This document shows positions 57,060 to 64,000 of a DNA stretch of 64,000 nucleotides, piece after piece. Within the stretch, counting starts at the first letter, position 1, and the number at the start of each line of letters is the position of its first letter. The stretch lies in NCBI RefSeq assembly GCF_004801885.1, contig NZ_SSSM01000005.1, forward strand, positions 558,001 through 622,000. Direction: 5' to 3'. The stretch is from Naasia lichenicola. Its GTDB lineage: Bacteria > Actinomycetota > Actinomycetes > Actinomycetales > Microbacteriaceae. Both the position numbers and the translations under genes were made by a program. Below the pieces are notes generated by a model that worked only from the letters and a program-made list of their open reading frames with translations, was not told the DNA's origin and did no database searches.

Positions 57060-58168
57060 CCCACCTCGGGCCGGAGCGTCGAGCGGACATCGATCTCGCT
57101 GCCATCCGCGCCAATGTCGAACGGCTCCGAGCCCAGGTCGCCCCCGCGGTGGCGATGGCGGTGGTCAAGGCGAACGGCTACGGGCACGGGGCCGCTCTCG
57201 TCGCCCGTGCCGCGCTCGAGGGCGGTGCCGCCTGGCTGGGCGTGGCCGACATCGGCGAAGCGCTCGCCCTGCGCGCTGCGGGGATCACCGCACCGATCCT
57301 CGCGTGGCTGCACGACCCGACCACCGACTTCGCTCCGGCGATCGACGCGGGCATCGACATCGGCGTCTCCACCATCGACCAGCTCGAGGCGATCGCGTCC
57401 CTCGACACGGATGCTCCGCCGCTCGTCCAGCTCAAGGTCGAGACCGGACTGAGCCGCAACGGCCTCCCGCCCGCGCACTGGGACGAGGCGTTCGAGCGGG
57501 CGGCGCTGCTCGAGAAGGCGGGCCTGCTTCGCGTCCGCGGCATCTTCTCGCACCTGGCCAACACCTCCGCCGAGAGCGACGAGGAGGCGATCGCCGCCTT
57601 CTCCACCGCGCTCGCCCTGGCCGAGGATGCCGGCCTCAGCCCGGATCTCCGCCATCTCGCCAGCACCGCTGCCGCCATCCAGCGACCGCACGCCCGCTTC
57701 GACCTCGTCCGCCTCGGGATCGGAATCTACGGGCTGTCTCCCTTCGGCGAGATGGATTCGGCCGACCTCGGCCTGCGTCCGGCGATGACCCTCCGCGGTC
57801 GCATCGCGGCCGTGCGTCGGGTCGACGAGGGCGCCGGCGTCTCCTACGACCACATCTGGCGTGCGTCGGCCCCGACCACGCTCGCGCTCATCCCTCTCGG
57901 CTACGCCGAGGGCATCCCGCGTGCGGCATCCGACGTCGCCGAGGTGTGGATCGACGGGGTCCGCCACCCGGTGCGGGGGCGGATCGCGATGGATCAGCTC
58001 GTGGTCGACGTCGGGGACGCACCCGTGCAGGTCGGGGACATCGCGGTGCTGTTCGGGGATCCCGCTCGTGGGCACCCGAGTGCGGACGACTGGGCTCGCT
58101 GGGCCGGCACCATCAACTACGAGATCGTGACCCGCATCGGCCCTCGGGTCGAGCGCTTCGCCGAATGA
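57056..58168 (+). CDS. alr: Alanine racemase
   Basis: PLP enzyme that makes D-alanine for peptidoglycan. 370 residues; PLP-Lys38 in VVKANGYGHG, catalytic Tyr in GAGVSYDHIW and the KVETGLSRNGL motif. It starts within the acpS stop (ATGA) and ends within the tsaE start (ATGA), so the three are translated together. Confidence 0.97.
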   Translation: MTHLGPERRADIDLAAIRANVERLRAQVAPAVAMAVVKANGYGHGAALVARAALEGGAAWLGVADIGEALALRAAGITAPILAWLHDPTTDFAPAIDAGIDIGVSTIDQLEAIASLDTDAPPLVQLKVETGLSRNGLPPAHWDEAFERAALLEKAGLLRVRGIFSHLANTSAESDEEAIAAFSTALALAEDAGLSPDLRHLASTAAAIQRPHARFDLVRLGIGIYGLSPFGEMDSADLGLRPAMTLRGRIAAVRRVDEGAGVSYDHIWRASAPTTLALIPLGYAEGIPRAASDVAEVWIDGVRHPVRGRIAMDQLVVDVGDAPVQVGDIAVLFGDPARGHPSADDWARWAGTINYEIVTRIGPRVERFAE

Positions 58169-58695
58169 GCGCCGCGTCGACGGATGCCGGGGAGTCGCGA
58201 GCGGGCATTCGCACGATCGCCACCCCCGAGGACATGCACGCCCTCGGCCGTGAGCTCGCCGCACGGCTGCGCGCAGGGGACCTGCTCGTCCTCTCCGGTC
58301 CGCTCGGCGCGGGCAAGACCCAGCTGGTCCGAGGGATCGGGGAGGGGCTGAACGTCCGCGGACCCATCACCAGCCCGACCTTCGTGCTCGCGCGGACCCA
58401 TCCCTCGCTCGTCGGCGGCCCCGCTCTGGTCCATGCGGACGCCTACCGGCTGGGCTCCGCGGCCGAGCTGGATGACCTCGATCTCGACTTCGCGAACGCG
58501 GTCGTCGCGGTCGAGTGGGGCGCTGGACTGCTCGACGGGGTCGCCGAGTCGTATCTCACCATCGAGATCGCCCGGCGAGAGGGCGATGCGCCGCTGGGTG
58601 GTGACGAGGAACTGGACGACGGTCCCGAGCCCCGCACGGTCACCATCGCCGGCCACGGCCCCCGCTGGGCGGACGGTGCGGCATCGCGGGACTGA
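58165..58695 (+). CDS. tsaE: tRNA t6A synthesis ATPase TsaE
   Basis: ATPase that helps TsaB-TsaD form N6-threonylcarbamoyladenosine at position 37 of tRNA. 176 residues. P-loop SGPLGAGKTQLVRGIGEGL and TSPTFVLARTH are diagnostic; HADAYRLGSAAELDDLDL and VEWGAGL follow. The C-terminus has ~30 extra acidic residues. ATG 58165 overlaps the alr stop. Confidence 0.95.
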   Translation: MSAASTDAGESRAGIRTIATPEDMHALGRELAARLRAGDLLVLSGPLGAGKTQLVRGIGEGLNVRGPITSPTFVLARTHPSLVGGPALVHADAYRLGSAAELDDLDLDFANAVVAVEWGAGLLDGVAESYLTIEIARREGDAPLGGDEELDDGPEPRTVTIAGHGPRWADGAASRD

Positions 58696-58702
58696 GTGGT
58701 TT

Positions 58703-58787
58703 CCGGTGGCTGAGTCGCGCCGGAGGCGCGCGTCGAAGCCCGGTCTGGGCTTCGACATCATCGCGGCGCGATCGGCTCGATCACCGG
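58703..58787. repeat. Extragenic repeat, family D copy 3 (inverted pair)
   Basis: Reverse copy (58703-58741, CCGGTGGCTGAG to CGTCGAAGCCC) followed by a degenerate forward copy (from 58747, GGGCTTCGAC). GTCGAAGCCC (58732-58741) and GGGCTTCGAC (58747-58756) form a perfect 10-bp stem. It lies between tsaE and tsaB. Confidence 0.7.
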
Positions 58788-58824
58788 ACGGGCAGCATCG
58801 AAGCGCTCCGCCGTCCCCGGCTCG

Positions 58825-58830
58825 TAGGCT
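58825..58830 (+). promoter_or_regulatory. Possible -10 box for leaderless tsaB
   Basis: TAGGCT ends 6 bases before ATG 58837. GCAGG in the gap is too close for a ribosome-binding site. It suggests a separate promoter for tsaB-rimI-tsaD. Confidence 0.4.
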
Positions 58831-58836
58831 TGCAGG

Positions 58837-59454
58837 ATGCTCCTCGCGATCGACAGCTCCGCCGGCACGAGCGCTGCCGTCGTCGACTTCGCGACCGGCA
58901 TCCTGGCCGAGGCGTCGAGTGACGATCCGCTCCGGCACGCCGAGGTGGTGGGGGAGCTGATCGCCGAGGTCCTCGCGCAGTCGGCGGTCCGAGTCGAGGC
59001 GCTCTCCGCGGTGGCACTCGGCACCGGCCCTGGACCCTTCACGGGTCTGCGGGTCGGCATGGCCGCCGGCCGCGCCTTCGCACTGGGCGCAGGCATCCCC
59101 GTCGCGCCGGTGATCAGCCATGACGCGGTCGCCGCCGGCCACTACTCATCCGGGGCCGCCGGCAGTCTGCTCGTCGTCACCGACGCGCGTCGCCGCGAGG
59201 TGTTCTGGTCGCTCTACTCGGGAGCGGATCCCGAGAGCATCCCTCACCGCATCGAGGGCCCCGCGCTCGCCAAGGCGGATGCGACCCTTCCCGATGCCGA
59301 CCGCCGCATCGATGCACGCTCGATCCCGGCGGGCTGGCTCGGCATGGTGGCCGAGCGCTCCTGGGCGGCCGGACGAGCCTTCCCGTCCGGCGACGCCGTC
59401 TACCTCCGCTCGCCGGACGTCACCCTCTCGGCGCCCAAGAGGGTGACCGGATGA
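58837..59454 (+). CDS. tsaB: tRNA t6A synthesis protein TsaB
   Basis: Inactive ASKHA-fold partner of TsaD. 205 residues: start [16 protein letters not shown], then [20 protein letters not shown], as in TsaB. The family lacks the TsaD catalytic site, consistent with this sequence. It overlaps rimI by 4 bases. Confidence 0.95.
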   Translation: MLLAIDSSAGTSAAVVDFATGILAEASSDDPLRHAEVVGELIAEVLAQSAVRVEALSAVALGTGPGPFTGLRVGMAAGRAFALGAGIPVAPVISHDAVAAGHYSSGAAGSLLVVTDARRREVFWSLYSGADPESIPHRIEGPALAKADATLPDADRRIDARSIPAGWLGMVAERSWAAGRAFPSGDAVYLRSPDVTLSAPKRVTG

Positions 59455-59978
59455 GCTGGCGACTGCGCCCGGCGGACCCGGACGACCTCGCGGCCATCAT
59501 GCGGCTCGAGGTGGAGGTGTTCCCCTCCGACGCATGGTCGCGCCCGATGATGGAGGCCGAGCTGCGCAGCGAGCACACCGTCTACGTCGTCGCCGTGACC
59601 GGCGGCGCGCTCGAGAAGCCCGGCCCCGACGGGCAGCGGGAGGGCCAGCAGATCGTCGGCTACGCCGGGCTGCTGGCCCCGGCCGGCGCGACGGACGCCG
59701 AGATCCAGACCCTCGCCGTGGTCGATTCCGCTCGTCGGACCGGGCTCGGCCGCGCGCTCATGACGACCCTGCTCGATGCCGCGACCGAACGCGGAGCGAC
59801 GACAGTCTTCCTCGAGGTGCGCGAGGACAATCCGCCTGCCCAGAACCTGTACCGCTCCCTCGGCTTCGAGGAGCTCGGCCTGCGTCCGCACTACTACCAG
59901 CCCGACGACGTGGCGGCCGTGATCATGCGCCGGATCGCGCCTCGTCCCGGCGCACAGCCGATCGGGGGCTCCCGATGA
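59451..59978 (+). CDS. rimI: Ribosomal protein S18-alanine acetyltransferase RimI
   Basis: GNAT enzyme acetylating N-terminal alanine, in E. coli of S18. 175 residues. [20 protein letters not shown] opens the fold; the acetyl-CoA loop is [19 protein letters not shown], and [19 protein letters not shown] is the RimI-type end. Position between tsaB and tsaD supports the name. Confidence 0.93.
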   Translation: MSWRLRPADPDDLAAIMRLEVEVFPSDAWSRPMMEAELRSEHTVYVVAVTGGALEKPGPDGQREGQQIVGYAGLLAPAGATDAEIQTLAVVDSARRTGLGRALMTTLLDAATERGATTVFLEVREDNPPAQNLYRSLGFEELGLRPHYYQPDDVAAVIMRRIAPRPGAQPIGGSR

Positions 59979-61066
59979 GCGCCGTGGCGGCCGGGTCCGC
60001 GGGAGGACAGCTCGTGCTCGGCATCGAGACCTCGTGCGACGAGACGGGGATCGGCATCGTCCGTGGCGGAACCGTGCTCGCGAACGTCATCTCGTCGTCG
60101 ATGGAACAGCACGCCCGCTTCGGCGGCGTGGTGCCCGAGGTGGCGGCGCGTGCCCACCTCGAAGCCATCGAGCCCGCCCTGCGCGAGGCCCTCGCTGTCG
60201 CGGATGTGCGGCTCTCCGACCTGGATGCCATCGCGGTCACCGCCGGACCGGGGCTCGCCGGCGCGCTCATGGTCGGCGTCGGGGCGGCCAAGGGTCTCGC
60301 CCTCGCCACGGGGAAGCCGCTCTACGGCGTCAATCACCTCGTCGGCCACGTGGGCGCCGACTACCTCGTCGACACGAATGCCCCGGACCGGGCCGCGGCG
60401 GACGACGGCGAGCCGACGATCGCCCTGCTCGTCTCGGGCGGCCACACCTCGCTGCTGCTGGTGCGCGACCTCATCTCCGATGTCGAGCTGCTCGGCGAGA
60501 CGATCGACGATGCCGCAGGAGAGGCCTTCGACAAGGTCGCCCGGCTGCTCGGACTGGGCTACCCCGGCGGACCCGGGATCGATCGGGCGGCCGCGGACGG
60601 CAGTCCCACCGCCATCCGCTTCCCGCGCGGGCTCACCCAGCCGAAGGACCTCGCTGCGCATCGCTACGACTTCTCGTTCTCAGGCCTGAAGACGTCGGTG
60701 GCCCGATGGGTCGAGCGGCAGACCGACGGCGCCATGGAGGTCGATGTCGCCGACGTGGCGGCGAGCTTCCGCGAGGCGGTGGTCGATGTGCTGCTCGGCA
60801 AGGCGATTGCCGCATGCCAGGACTTCGACGTGCCTCGCCTCCTCCTCGGCGGGGGAGTGGTCGCCAACGCGCGACTGCGCGCCGTGGCCGCCGAGCGCAC
60901 CGAGGCGGCGGGCATCGCGCTGCGCATCCCGCCCTTCTCCCTCTGCACCGACAACGGGGCGATGATCGCGGGAGTCGGTGCCCGTCTCGTCGCTGCGGGC
61001 CACCCGCCATCCGCCCTTGGGTTCGGCGCCGATTCGTCGCTGCCCGTCACCACCGCGCAGGTCTGA
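59975..61066 (+). CDS. tsaD: tRNA t6A threonylcarbamoyltransferase TsaD
   Basis: Catalytic subunit transferring threonylcarbamoyl to A37. 363 residues: [14 protein letters not shown], the metal-binding [11 protein letters not shown] with two His, [32 protein letters not shown], and [12 protein letters not shown] are all present. ATG 59975 overlaps the rimI stop. It ends the t6A gene run. Confidence 0.97.
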   Translation: MSAVAAGSAGGQLVLGIETSCDETGIGIVRGGTVLANVISSSMEQHARFGGVVPEVAARAHLEAIEPALREALAVADVRLSDLDAIAVTAGPGLAGALMVGVGAAKGLALATGKPLYGVNHLVGHVGADYLVDTNAPDRAAADDGEPTIALLVSGGHTSLLLVRDLISDVELLGETIDDAAGEAFDKVARLLGLGYPGGPGIDRAAADGSPTAIRFPRGLTQPKDLAAHRYDFSFSGLKTSVARWVERQTDGAMEVDVADVAASFREAVVDVLLGKAIAACQDFDVPRLLLGGGVVANARLRAVAAERTEAAGIALRIPPFSLCTDNGAMIAGVGARLVAAGHPPSALGFGADSSLPVTTAQV

Positions 61067-61134
61067 CGCGAGTCAGCCCGGTGCGCCGGCGCCTCCGCAG
61101 GGCGACCCCGGGAGCAACAACCCTCAGGGTCAGA

Positions 61135-61164
61135 TTGACACTCATCGACCCGCGCTGACACGAT
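61135..61164 (+). promoter_or_regulatory. Possible promoter of the DUF4190-type genes
   Basis: A perfect -35 TTGACA (61135-61140) and an 18-base spacer lead to CACGAT (61159-61164), a weak -10. It stands in the 152-base gap upstream of the small membrane protein. Confidence 0.45.
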
Positions 61165-61218
61165 GAATCCATCAAGATCCTCAGAATGACCTGAGATCCT
61201 CTACAAGGGAGACCCGAC

Positions 61219-61533
61219 ATGACGACGCCCGAGCCGCAGTACTCCGCCCCGCCGCAGTACGCCGGCGCCGCACCATCCAAGACCCTCTCGATCATCTCCT
61301 TGATCGCGGGCATCGTCGGAGTCGTCAGCAGCTTCTTCTACATCGGGTTCCTGTTCGGCGTCGCGGCCGTGGTCCTCGGCTTCCTCGGTCGCAAGCGCGA
61401 ACCGGCCGCCAAGGGCTTCTGGCTCACCGGAATCATCCTGGGATTCGTGGCGATCGCGCTGACCATCGTCGCCATCATCGTCGTCATCGCAGCGCTCTCG
61501 CTGGCTGCCTCGTACGGAACCTCCGTCCAGTAG
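61219..61533 (+). CDS. DUF4190-type small membrane protein
   Basis: 104 residues. A short Pro/Tyr-rich N-terminus (PEPQYSAPPQYAG) precedes two membrane hairpin regions (~22-53, 66-97) joined by the basic GFLGRKREPAAKGFWLTG loop, the hallmark of DUF4190-like proteins. AAGGGAG lies upstream. Function unknown; it is a shorter paralogue of the next gene. Confidence 0.8.
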   Translation: MTTPEPQYSAPPQYAGAAPSKTLSIISLIAGIVGVVSSFFYIGFLFGVAAVVLGFLGRKREPAAKGFWLTGIILGFVAIALTIVAIIVVIAALSLAASYGTSVQ

Positions 61534-61655
61534 TCCCTCGCTCGTCCATCGAGCGCGGATCGGAGTGTGCGGGCGGAAGCGCCCGCACACTCGGACACAC
61601 TGGTCGGGGCGTGCCCGTCGCGCGTCGCACCTGACCGCCGACCGACAGGAAGACC

Positions 61656-62354
61656 ATGACCGACCCAACGCCCGGCGACGCTCCCCGGGACGGCGCTGTT
61701 CCACCGCCCGTTCCTCCCGTGGTCCCGCCGACGCCTGCCAGTGAGCCGGCGGCCTCGACGGAGCCCCCGGCTCCGCCTGCGCCTCCCGCTCCGCCCGCAC
61801 CCCCCGCGCCCCCGGCCTTCGCAGCACCCGTGACCCCTCCGGTGGCACCTCCCGCTCCGCCGTCGTACGGTCCTCCGCCCACCCCACCGGCCGAGCCGAC
61901 GTCGAGCTACGCGCCGCCCGCACCGCCCTATCCGTCGGCCGGCGCGACTCCTCCGCCCTATGCGACGCCTCCGGCGCCCGCGGGCACCGTGGACTACGGC
62001 GCTCCCGCCGCGCCCAACTACGGCGCTCCGGTGTATTCGGCCCCATCAGGTGCCAAGGCGCCGGTCCTCAGCATCATCTCGCTCGTCGCAGGTATCGTCG
62101 GCGTCGTCTTCAGCTTCGTCGCCTTCATCCCCATCGTCGGCTCGATCCTGCAGCTGTTCATCCCGGCGGGTGCGGTGGTCCTCGGCTTCCTCGGCAAGCG
62201 CAAGGAGCCTCAGGCTGCGAAGGGGCTCTGGCTGACCGGCATCATCCTGGGCTTCGTCGGCCTCGCCATCGCGATCATCAGCCTCATCGCGTGGATCGCC
62301 TTCTTCAGCGCATTCGGCAGCGGCTACGGCGACTACTACAACGACTTCTCCTAG
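61656..62354 (+). CDS. Proline-rich DUF4190-type membrane protein
   Basis: 232 residues. Residues 1-~130 are almost wholly Pro/Ala/Thr/Tyr with PAPPAPP repeats and PPPYATPP motifs, probably cytoplasmic and disordered. The C-terminal ~95 residues have two membrane segments around the GFLGKRKEPQAAKGLWLTG loop, shared with the upstream gene. It may bind partners through the Pro-rich part; no function is established. Confidence 0.82.
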   Translation: MTDPTPGDAPRDGAVPPPVPPVVPPTPASEPAASTEPPAPPAPPAPPAPPAPPAFAAPVTPPVAPPAPPSYGPPPTPPAEPTSSYAPPAPPYPSAGATPPPYATPPAPAGTVDYGAPAAPNYGAPVYSAPSGAKAPVLSIISLVAGIVGVVFSFVAFIPIVGSILQLFIPAGAVVLGFLGKRKEPQAAKGLWLTGIILGFVGLAIAIISLIAWIAFFSAFGSGYGDYYNDFS

Positions 62355-62523
62355 TTCCTACGTTCCGGCCCCATGTGCACGAAATTCCGTGCACATGGGG
62401 CCGTTTCGTGCACATGGGGCCTGTTGCCTCAAAAGTCTCGCTGCGCAGAGGCTCCGCGGATCATGTGCTCGATGCCCGCGGATTCCTACGGAATTTCGTG
62501 CACACTCGGCCGGAACGTAGGAA
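62355..62523. repeat. Extragenic palindromic element, family A copy 3
   Basis: A 169-bp element with perfect 16-bp inverted ends (TTCCTACGTTCCGGCC, 62355-62370; complement at 62508-62523). Inside is a perfect hairpin (62367-62381 with 62388-62402, GGCCCCATGTGCACG), then a third copy of its right arm (62407-62421). It fills the gap between convergent genes. No coding capacity. Confidence 0.85.
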
Positions 62524-62530
62524 GAGGGGG

Positions 62531-63724
62531 TCAGACGCGGTGGGCGATGAGGGCCGTGCGCCTGCCCGCGATCCGGGTGAGGATGAGGGTGGCCTCGCCG
62601 CTGCCCTTGAGGCCGAGCTTGGCGCGGAAGGCCGCCGGATCGATGTCCACCCCGCGCTTCTTCACCTCGAGCCGGCCGATGCCGCGGCTGCGGAGCTCGC
62701 GCGCGATGCGACGCTCGTCGATCGGCAGCTCTGCATCGATCTCGAAGCTCGCCGCCAGCGGCGACGTGCTGATGGACGACCCGGTCAGGTAGGCGATCCG
62801 ATCGCTGAGGATCCCGGCACCCAGACTGCCCGCGAGATCGCCGATGAGTCGGGCGCGGATCACCGCGCCGGCCGGCTCGTGCAGGTAGCGCTCCAGAGGC
62901 CGCAGCTCGGGGTCCTCGCTGTCCGCAGGGGCGGTGAGCTCGGCGACCCGATCACCCGCGATCACCAGGGCCGCGCGTCGGACGAGGGGCCGCGCCAGCG
63001 CTCCGGACCACAGGGACAGCTCCACCGTCTCGCCGTCGACGGTCACCCACTGGGCCTCGACGCCCGTGGGGATCTCCTCCCGGTCGAATGCCGGGCCGAG
63101 CTTGATGCCGGTCGGACTCTCCTCGGCGATCGCGAACGCCGTGCCGAGGGAGGGACTGTACTGATCCGCGTCGACACGTGTCGTGCTGTCGTGTCCGGGC
63201 GCTCGACGGGCCGGGTCGAGGAACACGGCGACGACATCGGATAGGTCGGCCGTCCCCGCATCGCCGACCACGACCTCGGCGCCGGGGAAGGGCGCGAGGT
63301 TGTATGCGGCGATCGCCGCCGTGACCTCATCGATCTCGACGCCGCGAACCTGCAGGTCGAGCGCGGCGAGAGCCATGGCGTCGCCGCCGATGCCGCATCC
63401 GAGATCGGCGACCCGCATCAGGCCCGCATCGCGGAAGCGGGCCGCATGTCGCGCGGCCACCTGCAGTCGGGTGGCCTGCTCGAGACCCGCCGCCGTGAAC
63501 AGCATCCGGCTGGCGAAGGGACCGAACTTCGCGACCGCCTTCTCGCGCAGCCGCGCCTGGGTCAGCACCGCGGCGATGAGCGACGGGGGATGACCCTCGC
63601 GGCGCAGCCGGCTCGACAGCTGGACCACATCGGCGCCGGATCGGTAGGGCGGAAGGGCATCGAGGAGCCGCAGTCCTTCGACGGTGAGGAGCTCGCGCAC
63701 CTCGCTCTCCTCCATGGCCCTCAC
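62531..63724 (-). CDS. Class I SAM methyltransferase with THUMP-like C-terminus
   Basis: A 397-residue protein. The central fold has motif I in VADLGCGIGGDAMALAA, then VRGVEIDEVT and FLDPARRAPG (DPxR-type motif IV). The C-terminal ~75 residues (KKRGVDIDPAAFRAKLGLKG, ALIAHRV) match the small THUMP-like domain attached to such enzymes in actinobacteria. An RNA or nucleoside substrate is likely but unproven. GTG 63724 is used; ATG 63715, three codons later, is equally possible as neither has a clear ribosome-binding site. Confidence 0.85.
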   Translation of the reverse strand: MRAMEESEVRELLTVEGLRLLDALPPYRSGADVVQLSSRLRREGHPPSLIAAVLTQARLREKAVAKFGPFASRMLFTAAGLEQATRLQVAARHAARFRDAGLMRVADLGCGIGGDAMALAALDLQVRGVEIDEVTAAIAAYNLAPFPGAEVVVGDAGTADLSDVVAVFLDPARRAPGHDSTTRVDADQYSPSLGTAFAIAEESPTGIKLGPAFDREEIPTGVEAQWVTVDGETVELSLWSGALARPLVRRAALVIAGDRVAELTAPADSEDPELRPLERYLHEPAGAVIRARLIGDLAGSLGAGILSDRIAYLTGSSISTSPLAASFEIDAELPIDERRIARELRSRGIGRLEVKKRGVDIDPAAFRAKLGLKGSGEATLILTRIAGRRTALIAHRV

Positions 63725-63784
63725 GCTAGCGCTCGTGCCGGTGCAGCCCGTGCCGGACGGAGTCCTCCGGCCAGCGCTCGACGA

Positions 63785-63811
63785 CTGGCACTCGCATTGC
63801 AGGAGTGCCAG
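63785..63811 (+). promoter_or_regulatory. CIRCE operator 1
   Basis: CTGGCACTC, 9-base spacer, GAGTGCCAG: a perfect 9-bp inverted repeat with the exact CIRCE spacing, bound by the heat-shock repressor HrcA. It overlaps the -35 box. Confidence 0.9.
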
Positions 63812-63826
63812 CGGAGCCTCTAGACT
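63797..63826 (+). promoter_or_regulatory. groES promoter
   Basis: TTGCAG (63797-63802), 18-base spacer, TAGACT (63821-63826), lying between and partly within the two CIRCE elements. Confidence 0.75.
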
Positions 63827-63830
63827 CTCT

Positions 63831-63857
63831 TTGGCACTCGGCTCCGTCGGGTGCCAG
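63831..63857 (+). promoter_or_regulatory. CIRCE operator 2
   Basis: TTGGCACTC, 9-base spacer, GGGTGCCAG, with one imperfect pair. It lies just downstream of the -10 box, where HrcA would block initiation or clearance. Confidence 0.85.
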
Positions 63858-63973
63858 CCGAGCGGGCAGTGCGTCTGCGGACTCTCGTCCGCGGCGGATG
63901 CCCCTTCATCACCGTCTGAGGCACATCACTGTCTGAGGCCAAGGCCCATTCAGCAAGAGAAAGAAGGTCACCT

Positions 63974-64000
63974 ATGTCGACCGCAACCAAGGTCTCCATC
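63974..64000 (+). CDS. groES: Co-chaperonin GroES (5' end only)
   Basis: Only nine codons (MSTATKVSI) lie in the window. The dual CIRCE promoter upstream and the KVSI start, as in KVSIKPLEDR of actinobacterial GroES, support groES; groEL is the alternative. AAGAAGG lies before the ATG. Confidence 0.65.

Overview
The window is a high-GC actinobacterial chromosome segment, most likely from Microbacteriaceae and probably Microbacterium. This rests on the gene order, the frequent GTG starts and 1- or 4-base stop/start overlaps, the Ala/Lys/Glu-rich tails on ribosomal proteins, and a flagellar operon beside the str operon. No species is claimed. I saw no tRNA, rRNA, CRISPR array, insertion sequence or prophage.

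Layout. (1) 1-12393: 3' half of a flagellar operon (flbD, motA, motB, fliM, fliN, fliO, fliP, fliQ, fliR, flhB, flhA, a FlhF-like gene without a P-loop, csrA with a long tail) and a small membrane protein gene. (2) 12433-17255: str operon (rpsL, rpsG, fusA, tuf) with a clear promoter and terminator. (3) 17300-21300: accessory block 1 (antitoxin-like small protein, topoisomerase IB, aldehyde dehydrogenase, AbiEi/DUF559-like protein) with two families of extragenic palindromes. (4) 21374-33594: S10 and spc gene clusters through secY and adk, without rpsN. (5) 33630-42199: accessory block 2, a RibD/DHFR-fold reductase and a self-contained mannitol PTS locus (MtlR regulator, orphan EIIB, HPr, EI, EIICB, EIIA, mannitol-1-P dehydrogenase). 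(6) 42269-45922: infA, rpmJ, rpsM, rpsK, rpoA, rplQ. (7) 45940-49924: accessory block 3 (double GNAT, lipoprotein, LigD-type polymerase, ATP-dependent DNA ligase). (8) 50059-53627: truA, rplM, rpsI, glmM. (9) 53701-61066: coaA and the run glmS, acpS, alr, tsaE, tsaB, rimI, tsaD, which links amino sugar, cell wall and tRNA t6A synthesis. (10) 61219-63724: two DUF4190-type membrane proteins and a THUMP-like methyltransferase. (11) 63785-64000: a groES promoter carrying two CIRCE operators and the first codons of groES.

The translation superoperon is thus intact in gene content but opened at three junctions (tuf/rpsJ, adk/infA, rplQ/truA) by non-ribosomal genes. Several extragenic palindrome families sit almost only in and around these blocks, mainly between convergent genes. 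The most interesting non-routine items are the P-loop-less FlhF-like protein next to an extended CsrA, the direct repeats bracketing the AbiEi/DUF559-like gene, the periodic repeats before mtlA, the 16-bp palindromic tandem repeat in the rplM leader, and the EcoRI-like palindrome cluster separating flhB from flhA.
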